Assembly (NCBI GenBank): GCA_028694115.1
Contig: JAQUUB010000034.1
Span: 1 to 42,523 of the forward strand
Direction of reading: 5' to 3'
Length of the DNA: 42,523 nucleotides
Source: Lachnospiraceae bacterium
Lineage (GTDB): Bacteria; Bacillota_A; Clostridia; Lachnospirales; Lachnospiraceae
Shown here: in pieces, positions 7,734 to 15,338 of the stretch
Layout of the letters: each line of letters begins with the position of its first letter
Numbering within the stretch: position 1 is the first letter of the stretch
The notes under the pieces: model-generated
Databases searched by the model: none
Told to the model about the DNA's origin: nothing
The model's input: only the letters and a program-made list of their open reading frames with translations
Made by a program: the position numbers and the translations under genes

Positions 7734-7771
7734 AGGAACCTCCATGTTTTATTGTGAACAGCCTCTTTAAT

Positions 7772-7839
7772 AATTATCATAAATGTAACATGATAATTTA
7801 TCTTTGACTGTGACATGGTCACCTTTCGGAAGAAAGGTG
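7772..7839. other. Two hairpins in the rhodanese-abi intergenic region
   Basis: AATTATCAT (7772-7780) pairs with ATGATAATT (7790-7798). CACCTTTC (7820-7827) pairs with GAAAGGTG (7832-7839) around a GGAA loop. The latter's 5' end overlaps GTGAC/GTCAC (7810-7822), so two folds compete. This may be the rhodanese promoter/operator region or part of an RNA; there is no U-tract for termination. The intergenic stretch 7840-7969 shows nothing else clear. Confidence 0.35.
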
Positions 7840-7969
7840 CTTCTAATAACAAAACATCATATCGTCAATACCAAGACAAGAAGAAAATAAAAGTATAACT
7901 ACGGTAATAATACGAGTGATAAAAGTAAGATATCCCTATCCGATTCATATACTATTTTTGAAATATGTG

Positions 7970-7998
7970 TTGCAATTTTTATGGCTTTTGCATATACT
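7970..7998 (+). promoter_or_regulatory. Sigma-A promoter for abi leader RNA
   Basis: TTGCAA at 7970-7975 and TATACT at 7993-7998 are separated by exactly 17 bases. This predicts a start near 8005, about 80 bases before the abi start codon. A second copy of CATATACTAT lies 45 bases upstream at 7946. Confidence 0.6.
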
Positions 7999-8004
7999 AT
8001 ATTT

Positions 8005-8068
8005 AACAGAGTTGCCCGAAGTTATTTTGACATTGGGGACCAGGCTGAGTCTTGTGCTCAGCTTTTTT
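8005..8068 (+). ncRNA. Short leader RNA with intrinsic terminator upstream of abi (abiF-type)
   Basis: A predicted transcript of about 64 bases begins downstream of the 7970-7998 promoter. It ends in GCTGAG (8044-8049), a 7-base loop, CTCAGC (8057-8062) and TTTTTT, a canonical intrinsic terminator. The ribosome binding site and start of the abi gene follow within 20 bases. A CCC (8015-8017) can pair with the GGGG at 8035-8038. Structured RNAs upstream of AbiF-type genes are known (the abiF RNA motif). The match here is by position and architecture, not by covariance model. Confidence 0.55.
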
Positions 8069-8086
8069 ACGTTAAGGAGAAGTTCT

Positions 8087-8977
8087 ATGGAATTAAAGAA
8101 ACCATTAACCTTTGATGAACAAGTGAATAGGCTGGAAACTCATGGAATAATCATTTCTGATAAGGAAAAAGTAAAGGAAATTCTTGAACGGGTAAATTAT
8201 TATCGTTTTACTGGTTATGCATTACAATTTAGGAAAGATCCAGCTGGTAGCGATTACATTGAAGGGACAACTTTCGAGACTGTGTATCATCTTTATAAGG
8301 TGGATGAAATCTTTCGAGATACATTTCGAAGATACATAGAGAAAGCTGAAGTATATTATAGAACACAGATAGCATATGGATTTTCTGTAGCAAAGTGTAC
8401 GGAGTCTCCTTTTGAGCAACATTATGATGAAAATAATTTTTTTAACAAAAGAGGTTATAGAGAAGTAATGGAGAACTTCGGAAGAGAAAAGAACTATTAT
8501 AAAGATAGCTTGATTGTTAAACATCATAAAACAAAGTACTCCAGCAAAATGCCATTGTGGGTTATTGTGGAACTTATGTCCTTTTCTAATTTGTCCAAAT
8601 TATATAGTTCTATGTATTTTTCAGAAAAAGAAGTAATAGCAAGAACGGTAGGAGTGGGAAAAGATACACTTGAAAATCATTTACATTGTTTGTCTGTACT
8701 TCGAAATAAATGTGCACATGGAGCAAGAATGTATAATACGGATTTCAATCCACCAGCCAAATTCACAACTCCATTTTTGAAAAAACATCCGGAGATTAGA
8801 AATAACTCCTTGTTTGCTTACACATTGGTATTATTAAAAAGACTTCCAGATGAGACAAGCAAGAAGTCCTTAATTGAGACCGTGGATGGCATGATTGATG
8901 AGTATAAAAATGATATCGATATGGAGTTGATTGGATTTCCAGATAATTACTTGGAAATATTGAAAAATAATCTATAA
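8087..8977 (+). CDS. Abi_2 (AbiD/AbiF) family HEPN abortive-infection protein
   Basis: A 296-residue protein of the Abi_2 family. It begins with the family pattern LTFDEQVNRLETHGIII and NYYRFTGYALQF. It contains the HEPN nuclease motif R-N-K-C-A-H in LRNKCAHGAR at about residue 210, the R-x4-H active site of HEPN ribonucleases. Family members block phage growth by RNA cleavage or growth arrest. The start at 8087 follows AAGGAGA (8074-8080); the longer frame from 7916 would run through the promoter and terminator and is rejected. The upstream RNA may be an antitoxin or guide-like partner; this is inferred. Confidence 0.87.
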   Translation: MELKKPLTFDEQVNRLETHGIIISDKEKVKEILERVNYYRFTGYALQFRKDPAGSDYIEGTTFETVYHLYKVDEIFRDTFRRYIEKAEVYYRTQIAYGFSVAKCTESPFEQHYDENNFFNKRGYREVMENFGREKNYYKDSLIVKHHKTKYSSKMPLWVIVELMSFSNLSKLYSSMYFSEKEVIARTVGVGKDTLENHLHCLSVLRNKCAHGARMYNTDFNPPAKFTTPFLKKHPEIRNNSLFAYTLVLLKRLPDETSKKSLIETVDGMIDEYKNDIDMELIGFPDNYLEILKNNL

Positions 8978-9064
8978 GCATTTTAATAAAAGAATGAAAA
9001 AAGGTGAAAAAGTAGTCTTAGACTTGCTTTTGAATATATTTTGTAAAATAAGAGGTTTAGAGCA

Positions 9065-9112
9065 GTTGATAATCTCAACCGTAGGTTGAATTTGAAAGAA
9101 TTATCAACTTTT
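9065..9112 (+). terminator. Two-stem terminator-like structure after abi
   Basis: GTTGATAAT (9065-9073) pairs with ATTATCAAC (9100-9108), enclosing a second stem CAACC/GGTTG (9076-9088). A short T-run follows. It lies about 90 bases after the abi stop and ahead of the next promoter. The two-stem form is unusual for a simple terminator. Confidence 0.5.
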
Positions 9113-9123
9113 ACTTCATTGAG

Positions 9124-9152
9124 TTGGCTTATTTACAATGATATGATATAAG
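9124..9152 (+). promoter_or_regulatory. Promoter of the XRE-methyltransferase gene
   Basis: TTGGCT (9124-9129) and TATAAG (9147-9152) with a 17-base spacer, about 40 bases upstream of the start codon. Confidence 0.5.
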
Positions 9153-9195
9153 CATAAACAGATATCTGAATACAATTATAGAAAGGATATTCAAT

Positions 9196-10032
9196 ATGCA
9201 ACAAAATTTCACAAATACTTTTATTCATTTGCGCAAAGAGAATCATCTTACGCAGGAACAGCTTGCACAGGAATTGGGAATTTCTGCACAAGCTATTTCA
9301 AAATGGGAGAATGGTCAAAGCTATCCAGATATTGAGTTACTTCCGCAATTAGCCAATCTTCTTCATGTCAGTATAGATGCTCTTTTAGGATATGCTTCGC
9401 AAAATCAAGCAATAGCTACTTATGATTCCACCTATAATATTTCGGAATACTATTGGGGTTTAAAACCCTCAAGCATGTGTTATGAAGTTATGAAAATATG
9501 TCCGCCTGAAAAGAAACTACGTCTTATTGATATCGGATGTGGCGAGGGAAAGGATGCCGTGTTTTTTGCTCGGAATGGATATAAGGTCTCTGCTTATGAC
9601 ATTTCCGAAAAGGGAATTGAAAAAGCAAAAATGCTAGCTGAAAGATTTTCCGTAAATGTTAATTTCTTTCAAGCTGATATTCAAACCTATCGTTTAGATC
9701 ATGAATTTGATATTGTTTTTTGTAGCGGAGTCCTACACTATTTAACACCAAATATTCGTCACGAATTTATTACAAATATAAAAGCGCATACAACTGTCAA
9801 CGGTATTAATATGATTAACGTATTTGTTGATAAACCATATATCACGAAACATTGCGCTACTTCAGAAGAAGAGAGTGAAAAGAATTCTGCATTATGGCGC
9901 GCTGGTGAATTAGCCACCGAATATCATGATTGGGAATTTTATCAAATGTATGAAACTACACTTGATTGCAATAGCGGTAATGAGAATCATAAACACTGCA
10001 TGGATGTTATACTTGCTGAACGTAAACTCTAA
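9196..10032 (+). CDS. XRE helix-turn-helix fused to a TehB-like SAM methyltransferase
   Basis: A 278-residue two-domain protein. Residues 5-65 are an XRE helix-turn-helix (LTQEQLAQELGISAQAISKWENGQSYPD). Residues 75-278 are a class I methyltransferase with motif I LIDIGCGEGKDAVFFA, the acidic AYDIS motif II, and FDIVFCSGVLHYL. The methyltransferase part resembles TehB/tellurite-resistance-like enzymes, which methylate small molecules. A DNA-binding domain on such an enzyme could tie gene control to substrate or SAM binding. GAAAGGA precedes the ATG. The gene has its own promoter and sits alone next to the abi gene. Confidence 0.85.
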   Translation: MQQNFTNTFIHLRKENHLTQEQLAQELGISAQAISKWENGQSYPDIELLPQLANLLHVSIDALLGYASQNQAIATYDSTYNISEYYWGLKPSSMCYEVMKICPPEKKLRLIDIGCGEGKDAVFFARNGYKVSAYDISEKGIEKAKMLAERFSVNVNFFQADIQTYRLDHEFDIVFCSGVLHYLTPNIRHEFITNIKAHTTVNGINMINVFVDKPYITKHCATSEEESEKNSALWRAGELATEYHDWEFYQMYETTLDCNSGNENHKHCMDVILAERKL

Positions 10033-10044
10033 GCGGTGAGACGC

Positions 10045-10533
10045 TTATCCAAACATGGACTGACAAATTTGTTTACCGGATTTTGTACGAAATATATTTT
10101 TATATGCAGCATGTATTGCAGCACCGTCAAGGGAATCCTCGTATAAATTTACAAGAAAGTCCGATTCGACCAAAATCTGATAATCAAGCCCATCGATATT
10201 TGAATATGTATGATGGTGACCCACCAGATAGCATACCCGATTTATGATGTCTGTATCATAATTAAGCTCGCTAAGGAATTCTTTTGCAAGAGAAGGTCCT
10301 AATTGTTCCTGCAATTTACCATTGCAATTACCGAATTGTTCTTCAGCAGATTTGATACCAATATCGTGTACAATTGCTGCTGTTTCAAGATAATATTGTG
10401 TGGATTTGTCAAGTCCTTCTAGTTCACCGATTAATTTTGCAAAGCTGTGAACTTTAATGAAATGCTGGATTCTCTTTGGATCTCCTGAATAGTAATCTAT
10501 CATTTTAAGTAGTAAGGAATTTGTTTTGTTCAT
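10045..10533 (-). CDS. HD-domain metal-dependent phosphohydrolase
   Basis: A 162-residue cytoplasmic HD-superfamily protein. Metal ligands visible are the H in RIQHFIKVH, the HD pair in AAIVHDIGIK, the histidines of VGHHHTY, and the distal D of ESDFLVNL. Small single-domain HD proteins of this type hydrolyse nucleotides or phosphate esters; the substrate here is not predictable. It converges with the methyltransferase (12-base gap). GGAG on its strand precedes the ATG at 10533. Confidence 0.82.
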   Translation of the reverse strand: MNKTNSLLLKMIDYYSGDPKRIQHFIKVHSFAKLIGELEGLDKSTQYYLETAAIVHDIGIKSAEEQFGNCNGKLQEQLGPSLAKEFLSELNYDTDIINRVCYLVGHHHTYSNIDGLDYQILVESDFLVNLYEDSLDGAAIHAAYKNIFRTKSGKQICQSMFG

Positions 10534-10565
10534 AAAATCTCCTAAATAAATTAAATTTGAAATAT

Positions 10566-10607
10566 GTTGTATTTACAACGTAAAAGTTCTGATTATTATA
10601 TTATAAT
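10566..10607 (+). promoter_or_regulatory. FNR/CRP-like class II activator site and promoter of the ferredoxin gene
   Basis: GTTGT-ATTT-ACAAC (10566-10579) is a perfect palindrome. TATAAT lies at 10602-10607 with no recognisable -35 box. The predicted start near 10614 puts the palindrome centre at about -41.5, the classic position for CRP/FNR-family activation. An HcpR- or Rex-like redox regulator is possible; the regulator is not encoded here. Confidence 0.5.
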
Positions 10608-10661
10608 CCAGTTATGAAGTCAAGAAAACCAGTGAAATGATAGAGTATGGAGGAATATAAA

Positions 10662-11381
10662 ATGTTAAGAAGGATTATTGAAATTGATAACAGTAAATGT
10701 AATGGATGTGGAATCTGTGCAAGTGCATGCCATGAAGGGGCCATTGGAATGGTGGATGGAAAGGCAGTTTTATTAAGAGATGATTATTGTGATGGATTGG
10801 GTGACTGTTTACCTAACTGTCCTACGGGAGCTATTTCTTTTATTGAAAAAGAGACATTGGCTTATGATGAGGCAGCAGTAATGGAAAACAAGAAAAAAAA
10901 GGAAATAAAAGAGACAAAAGCTTCAAACCAGCCATGTGGTTGTCCAGGAACAAAGTCTAAAAAAATAGAACATGTAAAAGAGTCAGAGTGTGAGGTGTCA
11001 AATACAGCAACTGTAGATTCCAAGCTATCACAGTGGCCCGTACAAATAAAATTAGCTCCTGTCAATGCTCCTTATTTTCAAAATGCCAATCTGTTGATTG
11101 CAGCAGATTGTACAGCATATGCATATGGAAACTTTCATAATAAATTTATCAAAAACCGTATTACACTGATTGGTTGTCCAAAGCTTGATAGCGGAGATTA
11201 TGCGGAAAAATTAACAGATATTCTTACGAATAATGATATTAAAAGTTTAATGATCGTACGAATGGAAGTTCCATGCTGTGGTGGAATTGAGAATGCGGCT
11301 AAGGAAGCACTGCAAAGAAGCGGAAAATTTATCCCATGGCAAGTAGTTACTATTTCCACGGATGGTGAAATTATAGAATAA
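10662..11381 (+). CDS. 4Fe-4S ferredoxin-type protein with extra C-terminal domain
   Basis: A 239-residue iron-sulfur protein. The N-terminal ferredoxin fold has one full CxxCxxCxxxC cluster (C13, C16, C19, C23). A second, altered set, C43, C49 and C53 (YCDGLGDCLPNCPTGA), has lost the canonical second Cys. A lysine-rich linker contains CGCPG, and the C-terminal half has RMEVPCCGG. Proteins of this layout often occur next to hybrid-cluster proteins or redox enzymes, but none is adjacent here. GGAGGA (10649-10654) sets the start at 10662; an upstream in-frame ATG contains that site. It probably shuttles electrons under anaerobic or nitrosative conditions. Confidence 0.82.
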   Translation: MLRRIIEIDNSKCNGCGICASACHEGAIGMVDGKAVLLRDDYCDGLGDCLPNCPTGAISFIEKETLAYDEAAVMENKKKKEIKETKASNQPCGCPGTKSKKIEHVKESECEVSNTATVDSKLSQWPVQIKLAPVNAPYFQNANLLIAADCTAYAYGNFHNKFIKNRITLIGCPKLDSGDYAEKLTDILTNNDIKSLMIVRMEVPCCGGIENAAKEALQRSGKFIPWQVVTISTDGEIIE

Positions 11382-11396
11382 TATATTATGATACCA

Positions 11397-11451
11397 GGGT
11401 CAAAAGGTCATGTGTTTCATGCTTGCATGAAAAAACATGATTTTGAGACCC
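11397..11451 (+). repeat. Long near-perfect hairpin (palindromic repeat)
   Basis: Three consecutive paired blocks: GGGTC/GACCC, TCATGT/ACATGA and TTTCATGC/GCATGAAA, spanning 11397-11451 with almost no loop. No U-tract follows directly. It resembles the dispersed palindromic repeats of Lachnospiraceae, and could also slow or end transcription from the ferredoxin gene. Confidence 0.55.
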
Positions 11452-11467
11452 GTAAAACAGAAAATGT

Positions 11468-11497
11468 AGGACTGTCGTAAATCGATGGTCCTTTTTA
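11468..11497 (+). terminator. Rho-independent terminator
   Basis: AGGAC (11468-11472) pairs with GTCCT (11488-11492), with inner TCG/CGA pairing, followed by TTTTT. It ends the ferredoxin transcript ahead of the PadR-controlled promoter. Confidence 0.6.
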
Positions 11498-11507
11498 AAT
11501 TATTATG

Positions 11508-11575
11508 TTGACACACGACATATATCGTGATACGATACATTTGGTAAATGTGTCAGGCGACGATATATCATATAA
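11508..11575 (+). promoter_or_regulatory. Promoter with PadR-type operators
   Basis: TTGACA (11508-11513) and TACGAT (11531-11536) are 17 bases apart. The palindrome TATCGT-GAT-ACGATA (11523-11537) covers the -10 box. An inverted pair, GACATATATCGT (11517-11528) and ACGATATGTC (about 11574), encloses the region. A PadR protein is encoded in the operon, so autorepression through these sites is likely. Confidence 0.6.
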
Positions 11576-11637
11576 CGATATGTCATAACTCAATACATAT
11601 ATTGAATCTAATAATAAAAAAGAAAAGGGGAAAAGTT

Positions 11638-12513
11638 ATGGAAAAAAAGCAAAATAAAGTATTAAAGGGAATAGGTGGAATAGGATATGGTTTACTTTTT
11701 ATATTATTATTTTATGCCATACAGTTGGCAGTAATGTTCGTTATGATGATTGGAATGATGATTCAGCTGGTTGCTGGAAATGGTGGGGATATTACATCAG
11801 CTATGGGATTATTTCAAAGTAAAATTCAGGAACCTGAGTTTTTGACAATTATGACCTGCGTTTCAACAGCTGCAACAACACTTGTATTTGGAATCTGGTA
11901 TAAGTGTAAATTTGCAAATAAGAAACGAAAAGATGAGTGGCAAGGTGTCTGGAAACAATCTATGAATAGAAGAAATGTTATACTATTTAGTTTAGCAGCA
12001 GTAACCTGTTATTTGCTGGCACTTGATGTTATTACAATCATGCAAATCCTAATACCCAAGGCGGTAGAAAATTATGAGGAAATGATGAATATGGTAACTG
12101 GAGGCAATGAAGCGGTGAGCTTTTTATTTGTAGTATTTCTTGCACCAATTGGAGAAGAATGCTTTATGCGTGGTTTTATTTTTAGAAAGCTTGAAAAAGT
12201 ATTCCCAGTGGCTGTTGCAATTGGTATTCAGGCATGCCTGTTTGGAATTTTTCATTTTAATATTGTGCAGGGAGTCTACGTTATTTTATTAGGTGTAGCA
12301 ACCGGATATGTTGCATACAAATATCGTTCTATCATTCCTTGTATCTTTATCCATATGATTTATAATTCTTCATCTTTTGTATTAAGCCTTTTGCCAGAGA
12401 AGTTTTTGGATATGGATGTATTGTGGATTGCAATGCCAATTCTTCCATTGTTATTATTTGTGTTGGTTTACAAATTCACAGGAATAAAGAATGAAATCCC
12501 GGAGGAAGTTTAG
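11638..12513 (+). CDS. CPBP-family intramembrane glutamic-type protease
   Basis: A 291-residue membrane protein with about seven hydrophobic helices. The CPBP/Abi active-site motifs are present: E173-E174-x3-R178 in GEECFMRGF, H206 in FGIFHFN, and H239 in IFIHMIYNS. Family members process prenylated or peptide substrates in the membrane, and in Firmicutes often give bacteriocin self-immunity. The start at 11638 follows an AAGGGGAAAAG site; the longer frame from 11548 overlaps the operator region and is rejected. It is the first gene of a three-gene operon with a PadR regulator and a DUF2812 protein. Confidence 0.87.
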   Translation: MEKKQNKVLKGIGGIGYGLLFILLFYAIQLAVMFVMMIGMMIQLVAGNGGDITSAMGLFQSKIQEPEFLTIMTCVSTAATTLVFGIWYKCKFANKKRKDEWQGVWKQSMNRRNVILFSLAAVTCYLLALDVITIMQILIPKAVENYEEMMNMVTGGNEAVSFLFVVFLAPIGEECFMRGFIFRKLEKVFPVAVAIGIQACLFGIFHFNIVQGVYVILLGVATGYVAYKYRSIIPCIFIHMIYNSSSFVLSLLPEKFLDMDVLWIAMPILPLLLFVLVYKFTGIKNEIPEEV

Positions 12514-12846
12514 ATGATGTTAAAAAACGAACCATTAACGGAAAGTTATTTTTACATTTTATTATGTTTATATGAGAAAGCAAATCATGGTTATGGAATC
12601 ATGCAGGAGGCAGAAAGACTTTCAGAAGGACAGGTGAAAATTGGTTCTGGTACTATGTATGGGGCCACGGGGAATATGATAAAAAAGGGATGGATTAAGG
12701 AGATTGAAAATCTTAATCCTGAAGATAAAAGGAAACGTCTTTATGAATTGACACCAATCGGGAAATCTGTTCTGCTAGAAGAAATTATACGACTGAAGCG
12801 TTTAGTGGAGGGAGCAAAAACTGTAATGGGGGAAGAAGGGATATGA
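12514..12846 (+). CDS. PadR-family transcriptional regulator
   Basis: A 110-residue winged-helix regulator. It shows PadR features: SYFYILLCLYEKANHGYGIMQEAERL, then the wing KIGSGTMYGATGNMIKKGWI and KRKRLYELTPIGKSVL. It starts directly after the protease stop codon with GGAGGAA six bases upstream (either of two tandem ATGs). It ends overlapping the next gene by four bases. It probably represses its own operon through the palindromes at 11508-11575, responding to membrane or antimicrobial stress as many PadR proteins do. Confidence 0.9.
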   Translation: MMLKNEPLTESYFYILLCLYEKANHGYGIMQEAERLSEGQVKIGSGTMYGATGNMIKKGWIKEIENLNPEDKRKRLYELTPIGKSVLLEEIIRLKRLVEGAKTVMGEEGI

Positions 12847-13457
12847 AAGATTATGTAATTAGCCATAAATTATATGGTGCTTGGGAATATGAAAAAGAAG
12901 TAGAGGATTTGAATATATCATCTTCGAATGGGTTACAACTTGTAAAGGGAGGATGCTTTCATTCAAAATTCAAGAGAGATCAAAGTGTTCGTTACATCTA
13001 CCAGTTAGATTATAATCCAAGGATAGCAGATAAGACTCGCTATTTTGAAATGTTTGAAGAGCAGGGATGGGTTTATATTAATTCCACCTTTAATGGCTGG
13101 CATTATTTTAAAAAGGAATTTAGTGATACATTATCAGCGGAGGATATGGTAATTTATTCGGATAGAGCCTCTCTATATGAAATGCAAAATCGCTGGATAC
13201 GTTTGGTTACGATTTTAAGCATTTTCTATCCTTTCATGGCAGTTCTATATTTATTCATGGGAATTTCACATCAAGAGATGTCTCTTTTTTTGGAAGGGAT
13301 TGTTTTTACACTATTTAGTATTACCTTTCTTCTTGCTTTTATTAATGTCAAAAGAAAGCGAGCAGGAAAGGAAGGAATCATAAATATTCCACTGCAGATT
13401 GTATTTCCTTTTATTTTGATTTTACTGGTTGCGTCCATTATTCTTATATATATATAA
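12843..13457 (+). CDS. DUF2812 membrane protein
   Basis: A 204-residue protein. The first 110 residues match the DUF2812 pattern, with YQLDYNP, EMFEEQGWVYIN and NGWHYFKK. Three hydrophobic segments follow at about residues 120-142, 146-166 and 178-203. DUF2812 proteins are usually encoded right after a PadR regulator, as here (ATGA overlap). Their function is not known; a membrane sensor that works with PadR is a reasonable guess. No convincing terminator was seen between its stop and the T-box promoter. Confidence 0.8.
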   Translation: MKDYVISHKLYGAWEYEKEVEDLNISSSNGLQLVKGGCFHSKFKRDQSVRYIYQLDYNPRIADKTRYFEMFEEQGWVYINSTFNGWHYFKKEFSDTLSAEDMVIYSDRASLYEMQNRWIRLVTILSIFYPFMAVLYLFMGISHQEMSLFLEGIVFTLFSITFLLAFINVKRKRAGKEGIINIPLQIVFPFILILLVASIILIYI

Positions 13458-13497
13458 TACTTGATTAGCAATCATTGGAGAATCTCTGATTTGTTTG

Positions 13498-13526
13498 TTG
13501 ACAAATACACTTTACCGTGGTAAAGT
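13498..13526 (+). promoter_or_regulatory. Promoter with embedded palindrome upstream of T-box
   Basis: TTGACA (13498-13503) and TAAAGT (13521-13526) with a 17-base spacer. ACTTTACC-GT-GGTAAAGT fills the spacer and -10 box (13509-13526) with perfect 8-base arms. An operator here would add DNA-level control on top of the T-box. The binding protein is unknown. Confidence 0.65.
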
Positions 13527-13532
13527 CAAATT

Positions 13533-13852
13533 ATTAATAAACCAGTGATGAAGAGTAAGTAGTTTTTGACCTTTCTTTACAGAGAGCTGTGGGTGGTGGA
13601 ACACGGTAAGTTGAGGCGAAGATGAATGGGCTTCTGAGGGCAAACCGAATGAAGTAGGGGCGCCGGAGGTTAAACTCCGTTAACAAGAATAGCATATGGT
13701 TGTATGCATGAGAGGATGAATTACTATTTGTATAGATAAGAACGTTAATGTTTTTATTTCAAACAAATAGCTGAGGAATCAAGCAGGGTGGCACCGCAGG
13801 AGAATATTAGCTCTTGTCCCAGCATTGTAGCTAGGGATAGGGGCTTTTTTGT
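13533..13852 (+). promoter_or_regulatory. T-box leader, tryptophan-specific
   Basis: Stem I begins GATGAAGAGTAAGTAG. The distal-loop region is GAGAGCTGTGGGTGGTGG. The specifier region reads GAATGGGCTTC, placing UGG (Trp) at 13627-13629 directly before the CTTC that closes stem I against GAAG. The T-box antiterminator motif AGGGTGGCACCGC lies at 13785-13797. The terminator AGCTCTTGTCCC / GGGATAGGGGCT plus TTTTTT ends at about 13850. Uncharged tRNA-Trp would allow read-through into trpB2 and the dehydrogenase. Confidence 0.93.
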
Positions 13853-13919
13853 GTTCAAATGTCCCCCCTAAAATAACACTTTGTTCGCAAAAGAGATTGC
13901 GAAGGAATGGAGGCAAACA

Positions 13920-15305
13920 ATGAGTGAAAAGAAGATCCCTTACAAAATTTATTTAGAAGAGAATGAAATGCCAAAGCAATGGTATAATGTGCGTGCGGAT
14001 ATGAAAGATAAGCCAGCACCATTATTAAATCCAGGAACATTACAACCATTGACATTTGATGAATTAACACCTATTTTTTGCGATGAATTAGTGAAACAGG
14101 AGCTTGATGATACAAATGCATTGATTGATATCCCGGAAGAAATTAGAGATTTCTATAAAATGTATCGTCCTTCTCCACTTGTTCGTGCATACTGTCTAGA
14201 GGAAAAATTACAGACACCTGCGAAAATCTATTATAAATTTGAAGGAAATAATACAAGTGGCAGTCACAAATTGAATTCTGCAATTGCCCAGGCATATTAT
14301 GCAAAGAAACAGGGACTAAAGGGTGTCACAACAGAGACGGGTGCTGGACAATGGGGAACCGCATTATCCATGGCATGTTCTTATTTTGATTTGGACTGTA
14401 AAGTATATATGGTAAAGGTTTCTTATGAGCAAAAGCCATTTAGAAGAGAAGTTATGAGAACGTATGGAGCAAGTGTAACCCCTTCCCCATCAGAATTAAC
14501 AGAAGTGGGTAAGAAAATTTTAAAAGAACATCCAGGGACAACAGGAAGCTTAGGATGTGCAATTTCAGAAGCTGTGGAAGTGGCAACAAAAAATGAAGGA
14601 TACCGCTATGTTCTTGGCAGTGTATTATCACAAGTATTATTACATCAGTCAATTATTGGTCTGGAAACAAAAAGTGCGCTTGACAAATATGGAATTACTC
14701 CAGATATTATTATTGGATGTGCAGGTGGCGGATCTAATTTAGGCGGACTGATTTCTCCATTTATGGGTGAGAAACTAAGAGGAGAAAAGGACTATCGATT
14801 TATTGCAGTCGAGCCAGCATCTTGTCCAAGTTTAACACGTGGAGTCTATGCTTATGATTTCTGTGATACAGGTATGGTTTGTCCACTTTCAAAAATGTAT
14901 ACACTTGGTAGCGGATTTATTCCATCAGCCAATCATGCAGGTGGATTAAGATATCATGGTATGAGTTCTGTCTTATCAAAGCTTTTTGATGATGGTTTGA
15001 TGGAGGCACGTGCTGTAGAACAGACGCAAGTTTTTGAAGCAGCAGAAATGTTTGCAAGAGTAGAAGGAATTCTTCCAGCGCCAGAAAGCAGTCATGCAAT
15101 TCGTGTGGCAATTGATGAAGCTTTAAAATGTAAGGAAACAGGAGAAGAAAAGACAATTGTGTTTGGACTTACAGGTACTGGATATTTTGATATGGTTGCA
15201 TATGAAAAATTCCATAATGGGGAGATGTCTGATTACATTCCAAGTGATGCGGATTTACAAGCTGGATTTGATGGAATCCCTAAATTTCCAGGAAACGAAT
15301 TCTAA
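13920..15305 (+). CDS. trpB2: Tryptophan synthase beta chain-like protein, TrpB2 type
   Basis: A 461-residue PLP enzyme that condenses serine with indole to give tryptophan. The longer N-terminus (MSEKKIPYKIYLEENEMP, QWYNVRADM) and the internal insertions mark the TrpB2 branch, not the TrpA-partnered TrpB1. The PLP lysine is in GSHKLNSA, and the phosphate-binding loop is GCAGGGSNLGG. No trpA or other trp gene is nearby, so salvage of free indole is the likely use. GGAGG (13909-13913) six bases before the ATG sets the start at 13920. Expression is controlled by the Trp T-box upstream. Confidence 0.93.
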   Translation: MSEKKIPYKIYLEENEMPKQWYNVRADMKDKPAPLLNPGTLQPLTFDELTPIFCDELVKQELDDTNALIDIPEEIRDFYKMYRPSPLVRAYCLEEKLQTPAKIYYKFEGNNTSGSHKLNSAIAQAYYAKKQGLKGVTTETGAGQWGTALSMACSYFDLDCKVYMVKVSYEQKPFRREVMRTYGASVTPSPSELTEVGKKILKEHPGTTGSLGCAISEAVEVATKNEGYRYVLGSVLSQVLLHQSIIGLETKSALDKYGITPDIIIGCAGGGSNLGGLISPFMGEKLRGEKDYRFIAVEPASCPSLTRGVYAYDFCDTGMVCPLSKMYTLGSGFIPSANHAGGLRYHGMSSVLSKLFDDGLMEARAVEQTQVFEAAEMFARVEGILPAPESSHAIRVAIDEALKCKETGEEKTIVFGLTGTGYFDMVAYEKFHNGEMSDYIPSDADLQAGFDGIPKFPGNEF

Positions 15306-15338
15306 GTCTATTAAAAAACAGTTTTTGCATGAGGTGAA

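Noticed and set aside
7916..8086. N-terminal extension of the abi gene
   Set aside because: It would translate through a promoter and an intrinsic terminator; a good ribosome binding site marks the start at 8087, which matches the Abi_2 N-terminus.
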